Assembly: GCA_011800805.1 (NCBI GenBank)
Contig: MPNW01000023.1
Location: 82,593 to 146,592, forward strand
Length of the DNA: 64,000 nucleotides
Origin: Hirudo medicinalis
Lineage: Eukaryota > Annelida > Clitellata > Hirudinida > Hirudinidae
Direction: 5' to 3'
Part shown: positions 51,476 through 63,444 of the stretch, in pieces
Layout: each line of letters opens with the position of its first letter
Position numbering within the stretch: the stretch's first letter is position 1
Position numbers and translations under genes: made by a program
Notes under the pieces: model-generated
Told to the model about the DNA's origin: nothing
The model's input: only the letters and a program-made list of their open reading frames with translations
Database searches by the model: none

Positions 51476-52990
51476 TGACTGATGATGAATTGCACTTGCA
51501 ATGTCAGAACAATGTTCCCGGAGGTTTTGATAAGAATGAAGAAAGTTTGATAGAAAGTCAGATAGTTTTAATTAATAAATGAACAAGTTTATGAAACAAA
51601 ATAAGAAAAAAGTCCGAAGTTTTACATTAATGTGGAACACGTGAAGAAACCATAAAAGCGAAATATTTTAGGCAAACAATATCTGCACATTTAAAAAAAA
51701 AAGGTCGGAAATTTGAAAAGAAGTGCAAACAACAAATCAATTGCGTTGATTCATGCAACCAATCTTCATCGCGTTGATGAACCTTGTTTGACCCAAAACC
51801 CATCCAAAGAACGAGGTAGATGCTGACTGGGGTAGTAAATAAAGAAAGACTTAGAAAACTCATAACTGCAAATTCTGCTGCAGTTAAATTTGATCAGCAC
51901 AGGGTGCGAAGTTCTAAGAGAACTGATGAGAGATGGCGAGTGGGCTCTGAAGATATTGATTGTGTGCACTGCACGTTCTGACTCCATTCCTGTCAATGGA
52001 TGCACATGTCTCATCAAATGTCGCCAGCCTGGAAAACAAGTCTCTTGTTTAATTAACGCCGATTGCAGTTGCTTTCAACGACGGGTTTGCTTCGAGTTCA
52101 CTCAAGGAAAATGTTCTCAACGTGGTTTGTAAACATTTGATAAATATTTAAGCGCTTCGTGAACTTCACTCGAATGATTGGAGCCGGAGTTTTTGTAGTT
52201 TTTCATGGCGATTGTGAGGCTATAAAGAGGACTTTAGATGCCCATAAATTCAATTTATTGAGAAAATTTGCATCATGTAGTCATCGTCTCGAAATAACAA
52301 CGACACATTTTACAATTTCGCATTTTAAAAATTAAACATTCAACCAAAATTTTGGATAAATAAAATTTAAAGAAAATAAAGTAAAATTAGCATTAATTAA
52401 TTAATTGTTGAATTAACACACTATTAGGATAACAAAAATCACTGACAATTCGCGCATGCTGTTTGATCCAGAAAGGAGACAAAACAAATTAAAGGTTTCG
52501 AGGCAACATGTGACATCAAAAGACAAGAATCCTGCAAGTCATGCCACTCGTGCCTTCCCTGTTCTTCAAATCATTTCAATCCATTTGCTGGTGACAAGTA
52601 AGTCACTTTTACGTTTGCAGGGCAGTGTGTTTAAGACTTTTGTCGCATAGTTGGAGCAGTGATGTGCGTGCTCATTCGCTTGTGAAATTCAATAAAACGA
52701 AACTGTCGGAAACATGTTTTCTTTTGAGCTGAAGAAAGAAAAATCTCAAATTAAGGTGTCAATCCATGGAAATTCCAATTCACAATTTCCATGGAAAGTG
52801 GAAGTTCCGCTGGTTTATTCTTCGCAAGAACTTAGCAGCATTTGTCAAAAGTTCCATTCCATGCGTCGATGTTCAAGATGAAATTTCGGATCTTTCAAAT
52901 TATCGAAACATGTTATCTATGTTATGCATTTCATGCTTAATTTTGAATAGCAACATTTTTACATCATCAAATTACAAATTCATGTTTATT
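51476..52990 (+). CDS. Cysteine-rich multi-exon gene fragment (possible continuation of the Ig gene)
   Basis: Exons 51476-51523, 51903-52124 and 52495-52597 join in phase. They read VTDDELHLQCQNNVPGGC, then GEWALKILIVCTARSDS, NGCTCLIKCRQPGKQVSC, NADCSCFQRRVCFEF, GKCSQRGFEATCD and SCKSCHSCLPC. Some 17 cysteines in about 120 residues suggest a disulphide-rich extracellular region. A fourth exon starting at 52756 (acceptor attaag) would add KCQSMEIPIHNFHGKWKFRW in phase and run to a tga near 52991. The first exon needs one carried base, exactly what the last firm Ig exon (45051) supplies (giving LTVE-VTDDE), so both may be one gene. No start codon, signal peptide or known domain was found here. 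I do not recognise the family. Confidence 0.45.
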
Positions 52991-55269
52991 TGATTAATTG
53001 TGTTAATAAAATAAACTTTTCATATTTCATTTGGTGAAATTAATCATAGATATGCAATGCATATTCAGTCACACTGCAGCTGTTGTCACACGTTCTCGTC
53101 ATTGCCTCACTTATCACAACTGAATGAATCATTATCATCATCAATATTTTAAGAGTTTTTCTTAATGTTGCCTCCGAGTAATACGCCGTTACCAAGAGAA
53201 GCAGATGTCTGAGTGCGTGGATTCAAATGTTTTTATTCCAGTGGAAAGGATCGGTTGTCGTTGAACTGCTCGATATTTCCGATGTAATCTCTCGCTCGAA
53301 AGAAAAAACTTTCCCAAATATTTGGCCAACCTTGTAATCCAATATTCACTCACCTTGTAATCCATTCATCTGTAATGCATCTAGCAAATAATCCACACGT
53401 CTTTGTTGTCTCGGAGTTTGTATTAATTCAAACCTCTTAATACTCACAGAAGCATGAAGGCAATTTCTTCTGTTTTGTTATGAAAATGTATTCTTGATAA
53501 AACTTTTATGAACGCTTTATGCTATATAATGTGGCTGGTAAATCTAGTTTAATATTTAATAGATGCTGTTTATTGTTTGAGATGAGTGCTTCATTTTCCA
53601 ATACGTAATAACAACAATATTTAATTTAATTTTCCATTATGTAACAACAATGGTAGTTTCATTTATTGGCAGCATAGGACGGTCGTCCTGTGAATGAAAG
53701 CGAGAGTTTGAATTGGCATTTCAAGACATCACCACAGATGCAAAAAATGTTCCATGATCGAACATCACAAATCTCACGTTACCAAGGATTCTTAAGTCAA
53801 CAACAAATATATATATATATATAACTAACACAATATTTAACAAATATATGAGAAAATTCAATTTATTTAAATTTAATATGATTGCGTGATTGACGACATA
53901 TTTAGAAAATTCGTATGATGAAAGGCTTTTCTTAAAAAAAAACATTTAAATTTTGGAAAATAAAATACCAATAGAATTCAAATTAAATCTGAAATTTGAT
54001 GAAATTTAATAGGATTGTGATGATGCAATGTTAGCCTGCGACTCCTGCGACAAGATCTTGAAAATTCCACGTCACCCTGGTTGCACAATTTGCCAATTCA
54101 ATCCTTTCTTACAGATTACTTGTTGAACAGATTTAGAAAGTTTTAAAAGTCTCTCAATGTTTATTCGTTGATTCGTTGGTTTTGGAATCCTGAGAATATT
54201 CGCAGATCGCAAGACTCTAGTCCTTAAAGCACATTAAATGGTTGTTGCATTTCCTTTCAATAAATTAAGTAAAAAAAGTGAAAATCTTATTTATGATTTA
54301 CCTTAATTAATCAAAATCATGATATATAATAATTAATACAGTAATACTTACAGTTCAGGTCAAAAATACATCAAGCACTCATTAAATAAAATATTGGAAA
54401 ATATATTTAATGAGCAATGTTTATTTCGGGTGTAACCATTAACCACTGCGCCATATTTCATTAAGGTTCCTAAATTTTCAACAGTCAATCGATGAGTATC
54501 TCTTGCTTAATTTCAAAGCTTTCTTGGTAATAGAGCCTAACAATTTCATTATTAGACCATGATGTCGGTCAAAATCTTAGGTCTAAACTGTCCATGAAGA
54601 GCATTTCTCAAATTCGGGGAGCAGCATTTGTCTGAAGATATTCCTTCCTATGGACAAAAGTTCCACATACCTCGTTAGTGAACCCCAGAAAAAACCAAAA
54701 GAATTGTGGCGCACCCAGTGCAACGCACATTATTTGACAACGTTAATAACACGGGCAATCCTAAATTCTTCTTTTGTTAATTTGGTTGCTATTCAGTTTA
54801 AGAATTTTAAGAATCACGAGCGGTGCTTTTATTGTTAAAGGGTTACGGATACTTTTCTAAACAATTGTTGCAATATTTCTTCAAGAACTCTGGAGGGTCA
54901 CTCAAATCGGCTTGAGGGTCTTAAGAGAAGAATGTAAGGTGCAAATTAATTCAATAATCGACATGCATTAGTAGAATTTTTATTATAATGATACAACTTT
55001 ATTCTATCTTTAAATATTGAACCACAGGTAATACAAATCAGCTCTCTTCTGCAACATTTAATTTTCATAAAGAATTTTCATAACTCTGAAATACTAAAAA
55101 TTTAAAGTCCATAATTAAAATGCAATTCAACTTACTTATTGCGAAAAATCTCAGTCTCTAACAAAGCACAAAGTGCCATCGAGGTATTAATTTATCCTAA
55201 AATCGTGCAAAAACTCATTTTCGAGCATGAAATATCCCTAATCATCCTAATCATTCATACCACTTAAAG
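52991..55269. other. Region with isolated exon-like frames
   Basis: Two + strand candidates occur: 53250-53334 (acceptor tattccag, frame WKGSVVVELLDISD ending in taa) and about 54016-54126 (acceptor ttaatag, frame with CDSC...CTIC, stop tga). They could be further exons of the Cys-rich gene, but phases do not give one consistent chain. The remainder is AT-rich and unassigned. Confidence 0.25.
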
Positions 55270-55365
55270 GGATTCATCTGCGTAGCGAACAATTTCACAT
55301 TGAGACTGTTGCCATTATCGCCCCTTTGAGAGCACAGCCCATTGAGCTAACTTGCAGGCCAATTG
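55270..55365 (-). repeat. tRNA-derived SINE, copy 4 (partial)
   Basis: On the minus strand it begins TGCAAGTTAGCTCAATGGG, as in copies 1 and 3, and runs into GATAATGGCAACAGTC. Confidence 0.6.
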
Positions 55366-55764
55366 GTGCATCTGACAAATCGAACGTTCCCAATCACGGC
55401 GGTCGTCGGCCACAATAGGTATTTGTCCGTGGCCTGCCCTCTATGGCCGTGTCTTCTGCAGGTCAAGCTATTCGAATTCCTAGATTGCTTAGGATAGCGA
55501 ATGTCCAATCCGGTAATTCGCCTACGTTATGGAAGTAATAGATGCCTCACAACCATCCGATGGTTTCCGCCGCAATGTGCTTCCTTATCGTGGCAGCATA
55601 GACTGGATCGATCACTGCTAAGCAAGACGGTTCTTCTTATCCAGGAAATAATTTTTATTATAAGGCTCATAAAAACTGATTATTATAATAAGGCTCTGCA
55701 TAAGGCAGCATGCAATAAGATTTCATGTCCACGAACTGTTTAAGTGATCGAATTACAGTTAAAG
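55366..55764. other. Mobile-element-like DNA between SINE copies
   Basis: GC-richer sequence (for example ggcctgccctctatggccg at about 55433) unlike its AT-rich surroundings. The open frame 55501-55743 has no motif. It is probably another dispersed repeat, not identified. Confidence 0.35.
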
Positions 55765-55850
55765 GTTTGCCGAATGGGTTGCGTTCCTGCATGCGGCCGT
55801 AATTGCAACAGTCGTAATGTGTCGTGGCGCTATATAAATGGTAGAACGAT
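55765..55850 (+). repeat. tRNA-derived SINE, copy 5 (3' part)
   Basis: It contains GGGTTGCGTTCCTGCATGCGG and ends GTGTCGTGGCGCTATATAAATGG, matching copy 2. Confidence 0.65.
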
Positions 55851-56819
55851 TAAAAAGTGCCATCACATCCTACCCGAATATACAAGACACTCAAATGATC
55901 GGCTAAATAAATAAATACAAATTAGCGTTGTTATAGATGCATCGTTCTGGAAAGAGGCTTAATGATACTGAAAAGGGACAAACAAGTTGCACACAAGAAG
56001 CCTGAAACTTGAACTAATTTAAAAAAAGAGAGCTCAGGAGCTAATTATTAAGAAAAGCAACAAAATGCATTGTTAGTTTTGATGCAAACAATAATTTTAA
56101 GATTTAGTTTTAAAAAATATGACAATTCATGTTCTCTAGTGTTTCTGGATAGTCTTATGTAATTTTTGAATATTTCCGGGTTTTTTGTGAAATTCGGAAA
56201 AAATATTCATCTGAGCTCAATAAATGTAATAAATCTAGGAACCTAATGTAGTCCAGTGCACTGTGTGAACAAGTGACCCATCTGATTCCTGTGCATAAGA
56301 AGTTGTCGTCAAAAAAAGTAACTGGGCCATATTGATGAAGCGCTGATCGCCCCGCCCTTTATTATTCCTCTAAAAATATTCTCCAGCAGATTTTTTCCTA
56401 TTCATTAAGTTATGCTGATGACATTGATAAGCTGCTACTAGTACTATATCTCCAGCAGAGCACTGTGTTACCGAGTTTCATAAGACATTTTTTGTTTCGG
56501 GATTTTCGAAAAGCAGTACAGAATGAGGCGAACAAGTTTTTGAGATGGCGACATTCTGATTTTCAAATGTCCTAGGCCAAAGAGAGAAGCTTTTCCCTCT
56601 TCTAAAGAAACTGCTTCCAATGATACATGGAGTGGCTTGATCTCGCTTGACCACCTGCCTTGTCAGTCTTCCTCCATTCCCTAGCAACAAGATTGCATGA
56701 TGATATTGTTAGATGTTTCTTCACGTAACCACACCAGGTTACTCTTTGCAGAGTTTACCAACAGCTATCTCTGCCGAATTGAAGGAACTCCCAAGATCAG
56801 TAAACGATATGGCTCGATC
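55851..56819. other. Unassigned intergenic DNA
   Basis: A short YADD-like string (SYADDIDKLLL, near 56407-56440, +) could be a reverse transcriptase scrap, but its flanks do not support it. No gene is called. Confidence 0.3.
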
Positions 56820-56960
56820 CAGGGCCGTTGATATAAATGTCGGCCCCTATTTATGTCTATTTGGCAATGGATAAGCAAAAAGGTCACAATCATAAAATTG
56901 TAATATTTTAAAACCCGGGCGGGTCCCAAAAAATTGCTGTACCCTTCCCCCTGCCGCTCT
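56820..56960 (+). repeat. Partial copy of the hAT-type MITE family
   Basis: It starts CAGGGCCGTTGA and shares TTTGGCAATGGATAAGC, TAATATTTTAAAACCCGGGC and AAAAAATTGC with the element at 36701-36851. The far end is degraded and no target duplication is evident. Confidence 0.6.
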
Positions 56961-57413
56961 CTACAGACAGATATATATCTTGTATACCTCTCAAAAAGTC
57001 CATCAAATCTATCTTATGGAAAAATAAATATGAAAATAATTTATTTTACCAGATTTACTAAGTAGTATCATTTTATTATGTCATTATGAATTCGTGATCC
57101 CTAAAAACCCTTGATAACATTTTTTCAGTTTAAATCAAGTCAGTTGTAAAGATAGGAATGTTGTATATTGACAACATGGATGAATTTGTGCAGTGGTCCA
57201 AGTAAACCTTTTATGTGGTCTTTTAAAAGCTTCTGATAAGCAGAAAATATCAAAAACATCAATAAAACAATGCACACAATAATGAGTCATATACACGATG
57301 ATAATTTGGTCCAATGCATATACACGGATGCGATGTCGTCGTTATGAGTATAAAGGCACCGATATAAACAAATAATAAAAGTCATCGTCAATTTCCTAAA
57401 ATGAAGTATCAAT

Positions 57414-59136
57414 CTACAGACAAATGTGTCTTTCTTTGGCTATTTTACATCTATCACAGCGAACATTGCAACACCAGTGAAACGAGCAGTTGCACTTCTC
57501 GTAAACTTCAAACTTTTCGGTCCTGAACCCCCCTCCACAACACATTTGGTCACAGCCGTCATCGTCGGTTGAAGAGGCGTTGCAAGTTCTTCCTTTGACT
57601 CCTGAAAAGTTCAAGGACAGATCGGGTTCACAGAAGCGAGGTGACTCTTCAAAGTAAACGAGCTCCAGTTTTGATGGTTTGAGGTTGAATCGTGTTCTTC
57701 CCTTGATGTCGTTTCCTGCATGTTCATCGGAGGTTTAAAACTCTTTGATGAACAAATATTAAATTACCTACGATGCTTACCTTGATCCACCTTAGAGGCC
57801 GAATTGTACCTTTCTTTGATCAAACTAGCCACTTGAGAAAAGCTGGAGATCTTCATCCAGCATGTTTTGATGGAACAACTACCAGACATCCCGTGGCATT
57901 TGCAATCCATTTGTAAGAGACGATTGACATGCTGCGAACATTTGCATTAAATGAAAGCTTTTGCACTCAGTCTGCCAAAGGTGATAAATTAAAGCTAGTC
58001 TCACTTGTCTGCCTGCTTCGTTGTTGTGGAGATTCACCGCACACCTCAAATCCTTGTCTTTCTCGCTCCCATCTATGAACTCCCTGGAAAATTTCAACCC
58101 GAATTCATTGTTGTCGCTGCATCCTCCCCACTGGCATTCCACCTGACAATTTCATAATAATTCTGTAAATTATATTTCCAAATGAAAACCTAAAAATAAT
58201 CAAAAATAGGTTGAAGATTACATCATGGTCGGTTTGAGACATTTGGCTGAGAACAAGTTGTTGGTCATCATCTCCGCTAAGAAGGTTTCTCTGCTGTTTT
58301 TTCATTTTTCTCTTCCCTTCGTCGGTCTTTTGACGCTTTTTGGTTTTCTTGGCTTCCTTCACAGGGTTATCGTCAATTGGAGGTGATCCACAGCTTTCTT
58401 TCTTAGAGGCCTCCAACACGTTTTTACGGGGAAATTTGGATCCACACGAACACGTCAGAATGCTGCCTTCAGAACAGGCTCTGGCCACTGAGTATGTAAG
58501 AGCAGCAGACGTCAAAGCATGTAAGAAAGCTGTTTCCCTGCAGCCTGAGAGGAATCGAAATTATCAACTGTTGCATCTTAACACATTTAAAGCTATTTCT
58601 GTGCAAAGTATCACTGAGAAGTTTAATTTTATTGTCCATTATAAATTTAATTAAGTGATCAGTACTTGCCTTTCTTTACAATGGTGCCAAATATGTAGCC
58701 GCTATGGTACGATGTGGACACGGGACAGTTCCATTTTCTTCCTCCAAATTGTTTGCCACATTCCTCCACTGCCAGCTTGGCTGCCTTGATCAACACGCCC
58801 ATAGATCCTGGATTCTTGTTGATGATTTTTTGTTGCTTTTTCGTCAGAGGCATGAAATGAGGAGGTAGTTGAACTTCGTCTGCCGGAGATGACGAGCTTG
58901 TGAGATCGACATTAGCTAAATTCCTGCATTCACGGTTGCAAGCTTTAATGAAGTTCTTCAATTTTCTACGAACGCATCGATTGGACAAAAATTACTTAAA
59001 GGTTCACTCAAGACAAGGCGACTTACCACCAATTGTTGGCTTTGTTTTTGTTCTTTTTCAGACTCGAGGGTGATATTAAAGCTCCGACAAGAATCCAATA
59101 AACGAAAAGTTCCCTTAAAATGTTCATGGCGATCAT
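57414..59136 (-). CDS. Wnt1: Wnt ligand, Wnt1-class features
   Basis: Six minus-strand exons join in phase: 59027-59136, 58670-58923, 58222-58544, 58005-58142, 57781-57931 and 57414-57715. They give 425 aa. A signal peptide ([20 protein letters not shown]) leads. Then come [83 protein letters not shown] and LHNNEAGR. Next are [10 protein letters not shown] (Ser 291 is the acyl-acceptor position), [14 protein letters not shown] and the Cys-rich end [11 protein letters not shown]...HICL. Wnts are lipid-modified secreted ligands for Frizzled receptors. NWW, GCRETAF and [11 protein letters not shown] favour Wnt1, but no tree was built. Residues ~156-229 form an unusual Lys-rich insertion. The first long intron uses a GC donor (AAAG|GCAAGT at 58669). 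Confidence 0.88.
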
Positions 59137-61698
59137 ACGAGTTGTACGCGTTGTATCACATTCTTTTGGTTTATTAGTAGAACATGTCAGGAAGACGTAG
59201 TAAATTTTATTGGACAATGAGCCCTTTGATGACTTCTACCCCCCACGCATCGCACTTTTTGAGAAGACGGACCTCATTTTCATCGAAAGAGTTGTAAACC
59301 GGACATATTAATGACCTCACTCATTTACATTTTCAAATAAAATGATACACGCTGGGTACGAGAGCTGTGCCTCAAAGCTTTCAATAGAGAGCTTCAACTA
59401 TGGAATTCCTTTCAGCACTACTGAGACTTGTTGCATTACATGTATGTTGTGAGACCAAATGCTGAATTTGTGGCAAGAGGGTTATTTATAAATATTTTTC
59501 TTGTAATATCTAAAAGATTTTTAATATTACTGAGTCAGTGCAGTATTACTGTGTCTCCATTCGAAAATGACATAAGTTCTCACGGGCTTAAATAGAGTAT
59601 TGTTTGCTGCTAGCAAATATTTGAAGCCTTTCTTAACCTGGAGCTTCAAATGAACATATTTAACAAATAATTCTAATCTTCAACTCGACCGAGGATTTAA
59701 ATTATGAAGAGTTTCATATTCTTGTAATATCAACTGCCTATCTGTCACATTAGTATTCATAGTGCACATGTGGCTAAAATGTTTAGCAATTCTTATAACT
59801 GGGGTGTTAACCGCTATGATCGAGTGATGAGTTTTAAATGATCATCTTATGCTTACATGGCTCTCATTTCTTGTTAATAAATTAATATAAAGTTTCCAAA
59901 TGATACTTACTAAATGTCTCTGTTTTGATAAATTTTATGCAAATTCATGTAAGGAACTCATATTGTTTTCAAACACTTCCCGACCTCATCGTCACAAAGT
60001 CTTAGTAAATTTATCAAAACGATTAAAAGGCTTACAAATGTTCATCATTGGATTAGATTAATAACTGTGGTCGTGTTTGTCACTAACAACGATGTTGAGG
60101 GCGGAATATTCTCTGTAAGCCCATTATTTGGTGGATTAGTCTAGGCTTGAAATTATTTGAAATCGCTTGTGAACAAAGGACAAATTTCTGCGATTAACAA
60201 CACAAAAGTTCGATTCACTCAAAAATCAGTTTAACAGTTTCACACGGCTTCTTTGAGCCTCCTTAAATTCTTGAGCGGTCAAAAATCAATAGAATATAGT
60301 TTTATTGTAAACAAATATATAAATGATTTCTCTAAAGGACATTAAAAGTCTAATCTATGAAACGAGCGCGTGAAGCTAATGATGGACCTTTAAATTTGTT
60401 CTTTTGTGACTTTTATGAATTCGATGGCCGCATTATAAAACGTGACTTTATTATTTATTGAATTTTATAACTTTAACTTCAATATAAAGAAATCAATAAT
60501 CAATTCACTACCAACATTTGAATGTTACTGGCGTTTTATTGAAAATAAATTTTAATATTCCTTCAAAAGTAATTTTTAAATCATTTATTAGAAATCGAAG
60601 TTAGTATAAGTTATATTTTGCGATTTATGGAGCATATATCTTTCAACGACGATAGCAAAGGTATTCACTAAAAATACTTTATTCCCCATGCACGTTTATT
60701 GATGTGTAAGGAAGATGTTCTGCTTTACACAATTATTCAAATATTTTAGGCAATGCTTTTAAAGGATTTTGTGGTTTGAAAAGGAAACCATATTTTAAGA
60801 GGTAACTTATTTTAATAAGACTTAAACAATTAAGAAATATCATTTAATAATGGTCATAATATAATGTTTACATTACAGCAGGTCTGAGGTTTGCGAGAAG
60901 ACAAACCATATATTCTTATTTGGATAAAGTTTGATATCCGTGTGATGCTTCGTTCTGGAGTGACATTTTTAATTGCTAGAATTTCATTGAAGTAGGAAAG
61001 AAGTTGAAGATGATATTGGGAAGTTATGCAAATCTATCAAGATATGTGACAGATATTGTTTAAATTTAACTAATCGGTTTAATTATTAAGTCAAATTAAA
61101 CAGTAAATTAGTTTAAAGTGTATAACGAAATACTGTGAGAACAACGATGACACAACACGTGATTGGCCTGCACTTTCAACGGCGTTGACAAATTTTTTCT
61201 GAGCCTTCATGCAATACTAATTTTCAGACAAAATGTAACATTATGAAACTTTATTGCAACATTGATAACCCCGTGATGCATTCATACTTTGAATTTGCTG
61301 TTTGAAGTGAAACATAAGGACACACTCGATGATACACAATGAAGATGTGAGAAGTTACAACGAACGCAGCAATAATTATACAACGATACAAAGATACACA
61401 GATGAAACATCAAGACACATTGAATACCCACTAAAGTTTAGCGAAACCTTTTCATTGGTAACGAATAGTTAATCGATGGATATGCCAGGTGTGTGCAGCA
61501 TCCTCTCGTTTGAGATGACAATTTGTTCGCTTCGTGTGTTATGCCTTCACTTTGTTTAACTGAATTTGAGTAACTTTAAGGGACTATCGAAAAGAAATAG
61601 GAAGATGTCGATATCAACCTAGTTCGCTAAATTGTGGATTATCTCACTTCTCAGGGCAAACAATGATTGGGCGAGCATCATTGAGCAGATGAAACACA
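59137..61698. other. Divergent intergenic region between Wnt (-) and K2P channel (+)
   Basis: Both genes point away from this 2.6-kb AT-rich segment, so each promoter should lie here. I could not identify a TATA box, factor sites or extra exons with confidence. Untranslated first exons are possible. Confidence 0.4.
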
Positions 61699-63444
61699 AT
61701 GAAGAGACAAAACGTCAGGAGTTTGTTGCTAGTTGCAGGCATGATACTTTATCTGCTCATCGGAGCTGCTATTTTCGAGTCGTTGGAATCAACAAACGAA
61801 GAGAGAGAACGTGGAAAGCTGGAAAGGGAACGAGTGGAGTTGATGAAGAAATACAACTTGACCAAAGACGACTGGAGTCTTTTGTCGGATCACATCATTC
61901 GTTTCATCCCCCACAAGGCAGGTCTCCAGTGGAAGTTCGCAGGGGCCATTTATTTCTCCACCACAGTCATCACAACAATAGGTAACTTGCGTTCAGTTTA
62001 TAAAATCGCATCACTTTTTCGCAATACTCGCTCATTGAGCATCTGCACTCCAAATATTTCGGAAATATTATTATGCCATACATTACAAGAGCTTTGTACT
62101 ACATCAGCTTTCATGATGAATAATGATACTGATGGGGTTTTTAAATTACCCAGGTTACGGTCACTGTACTCCTAAGACAAATTGGGGTAAAATAGCTTGC
62201 ATGATTTATGCCCTGCTTGGTATCCCTCTGAATCTGGTCACCTTTCAAAGTATAGGAGAACGCCTCAACACATTCACTACATATCTTCTCTGCGCTATCA
62301 AACGACGCATTAAACCACGTGACATAAAGAGTGACGGTAGTCATAACAAAGCCACGACACCACCTCCACGAAGAGCAAATCAATGTTCTCAATCAATTTT
62401 AGTTCCGCTTGAAGTGGAATCAAAAACTGGAAGATACGAATCTTATTCTAATTTCCAGAAAGATCAAAAGCACCCTACCGCAGCATATCAGAACGGAATG
62501 GTCAGAGCAGCAGAGTCAAACTCTCCGTTTGACCAATTCAGTCATTCTCTCCGAAACGACAAAACGTATGCAAACAAAGCCGACGATTCCCGTTCCGTTG
62601 AACCACTTTTCAAAAGTTCAAACGAATTACGAAATCATTTAAAGAACGTGAAAATTCCTCCGAAAATCATAGGAAACACAAATGACTGGTCTCTTAACGA
62701 ACTCCTGTCGTCATCATTCTCTTCAAAAGTAGAAGAAGCAACAGACACTCATTTGATCTGCGTGACGACCTCGATATCCACCGTATTCGTGGCAGGAGGA
62801 GCTTATGCATTCAGTAGGTACGAGGGATGGTCCTACCTGGACTCACTATATTTTTGCATAATCACTCTTACCACGGTGGGCTTCGGAGATCTGGTGGCTC
62901 TCCAGAAGGAGAAAGTGTTGCAAGACAAGCCTGGTTATGTTACTTTCAATATTTTCTTCATTCTCTCAGGTTTAGCTGTGGTGTCTGCTGCCATGAACCT
63001 TTTGGTACTCAGGTAATAATAAACTAAATTCACTTATAAATATCAGTTAATCCAATCAACTTTTTCAGATTTTTAACGATGAATACGGAAGATGAAAAAC
63101 GTGACAAAATGTTGGAATCCTTCAATGTGGAAGCCAAGAACAGCGTTCTTTCGCGTTGGTTGACAACTCCTGCTCCACATTCAAAGCAGAAGAAATTTCT
63201 GACTCTGGCTGGTTTATTCAACAAGATCAAGAAGCGTTTTAACAAAGCGAAGCCGCCTTCTCCTCTTCCTAAACCTCCAAGATATCGGGTCACTCGAGCT
63301 CCGACCGAGAATGTCCACCATTTGATCGATGTCAGTCCATTGCCCAATGCTCTCTCAGACGAAACTCTTCAAAGTACACTGAGGAAAGCGAAATATGTCA
63401 CCAATAGGACATGCCTCTGCAGGTCAAAATTCGTGACGGTGTGA
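61699..63444 (+). CDS. KCNK: TASK-type two-pore-domain potassium channel (K2P)
   Basis: Three exons (61699-61981, 62154-63012, 63069-63444) join in phase to 505 aa. M1 is at residues ~8-30 (RSLLLVAGMILYLLIGAAIF). Pore 1 is TTVITTIGYGHCTP, with filter TIGYG split by the first intron. M2 is CMIYALLGIPLNLVTF, and M3 lies near THLICVTTSISTVF. Pore 2 is TLTTVGFGD, and M4 ends in NLLVLRFLTMNTEDEKRD. H98, directly after GYG, is the pH-sensor position of TASK-1/3, and VLRFLT matches the TASK inner gate. K2P channels are dimers carrying background K+ current at the plasma membrane; acid inhibition is inferred from H98. The M2-M3 cytoplasmic loop is about 150 residues and polar (vertebrate TASKs have roughly 30). 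The C-tail has a Pro-rich SH3-like stretch (KPPSPLPKPPR). ATG 61699 precedes M1 closely, as usual. Confidence 0.92.

Noticed and set aside
56400..56450. YADD string resembling a reverse transcriptase catalytic site
   Set aside because: Flanking frames show no other RT blocks, so the four residues are not enough.
58340..58654. Open frame of 104 codons on the + strand
   Set aside because: It is antisense to the third Wnt exon, whose minus-strand frame carries conserved Wnt motifs.
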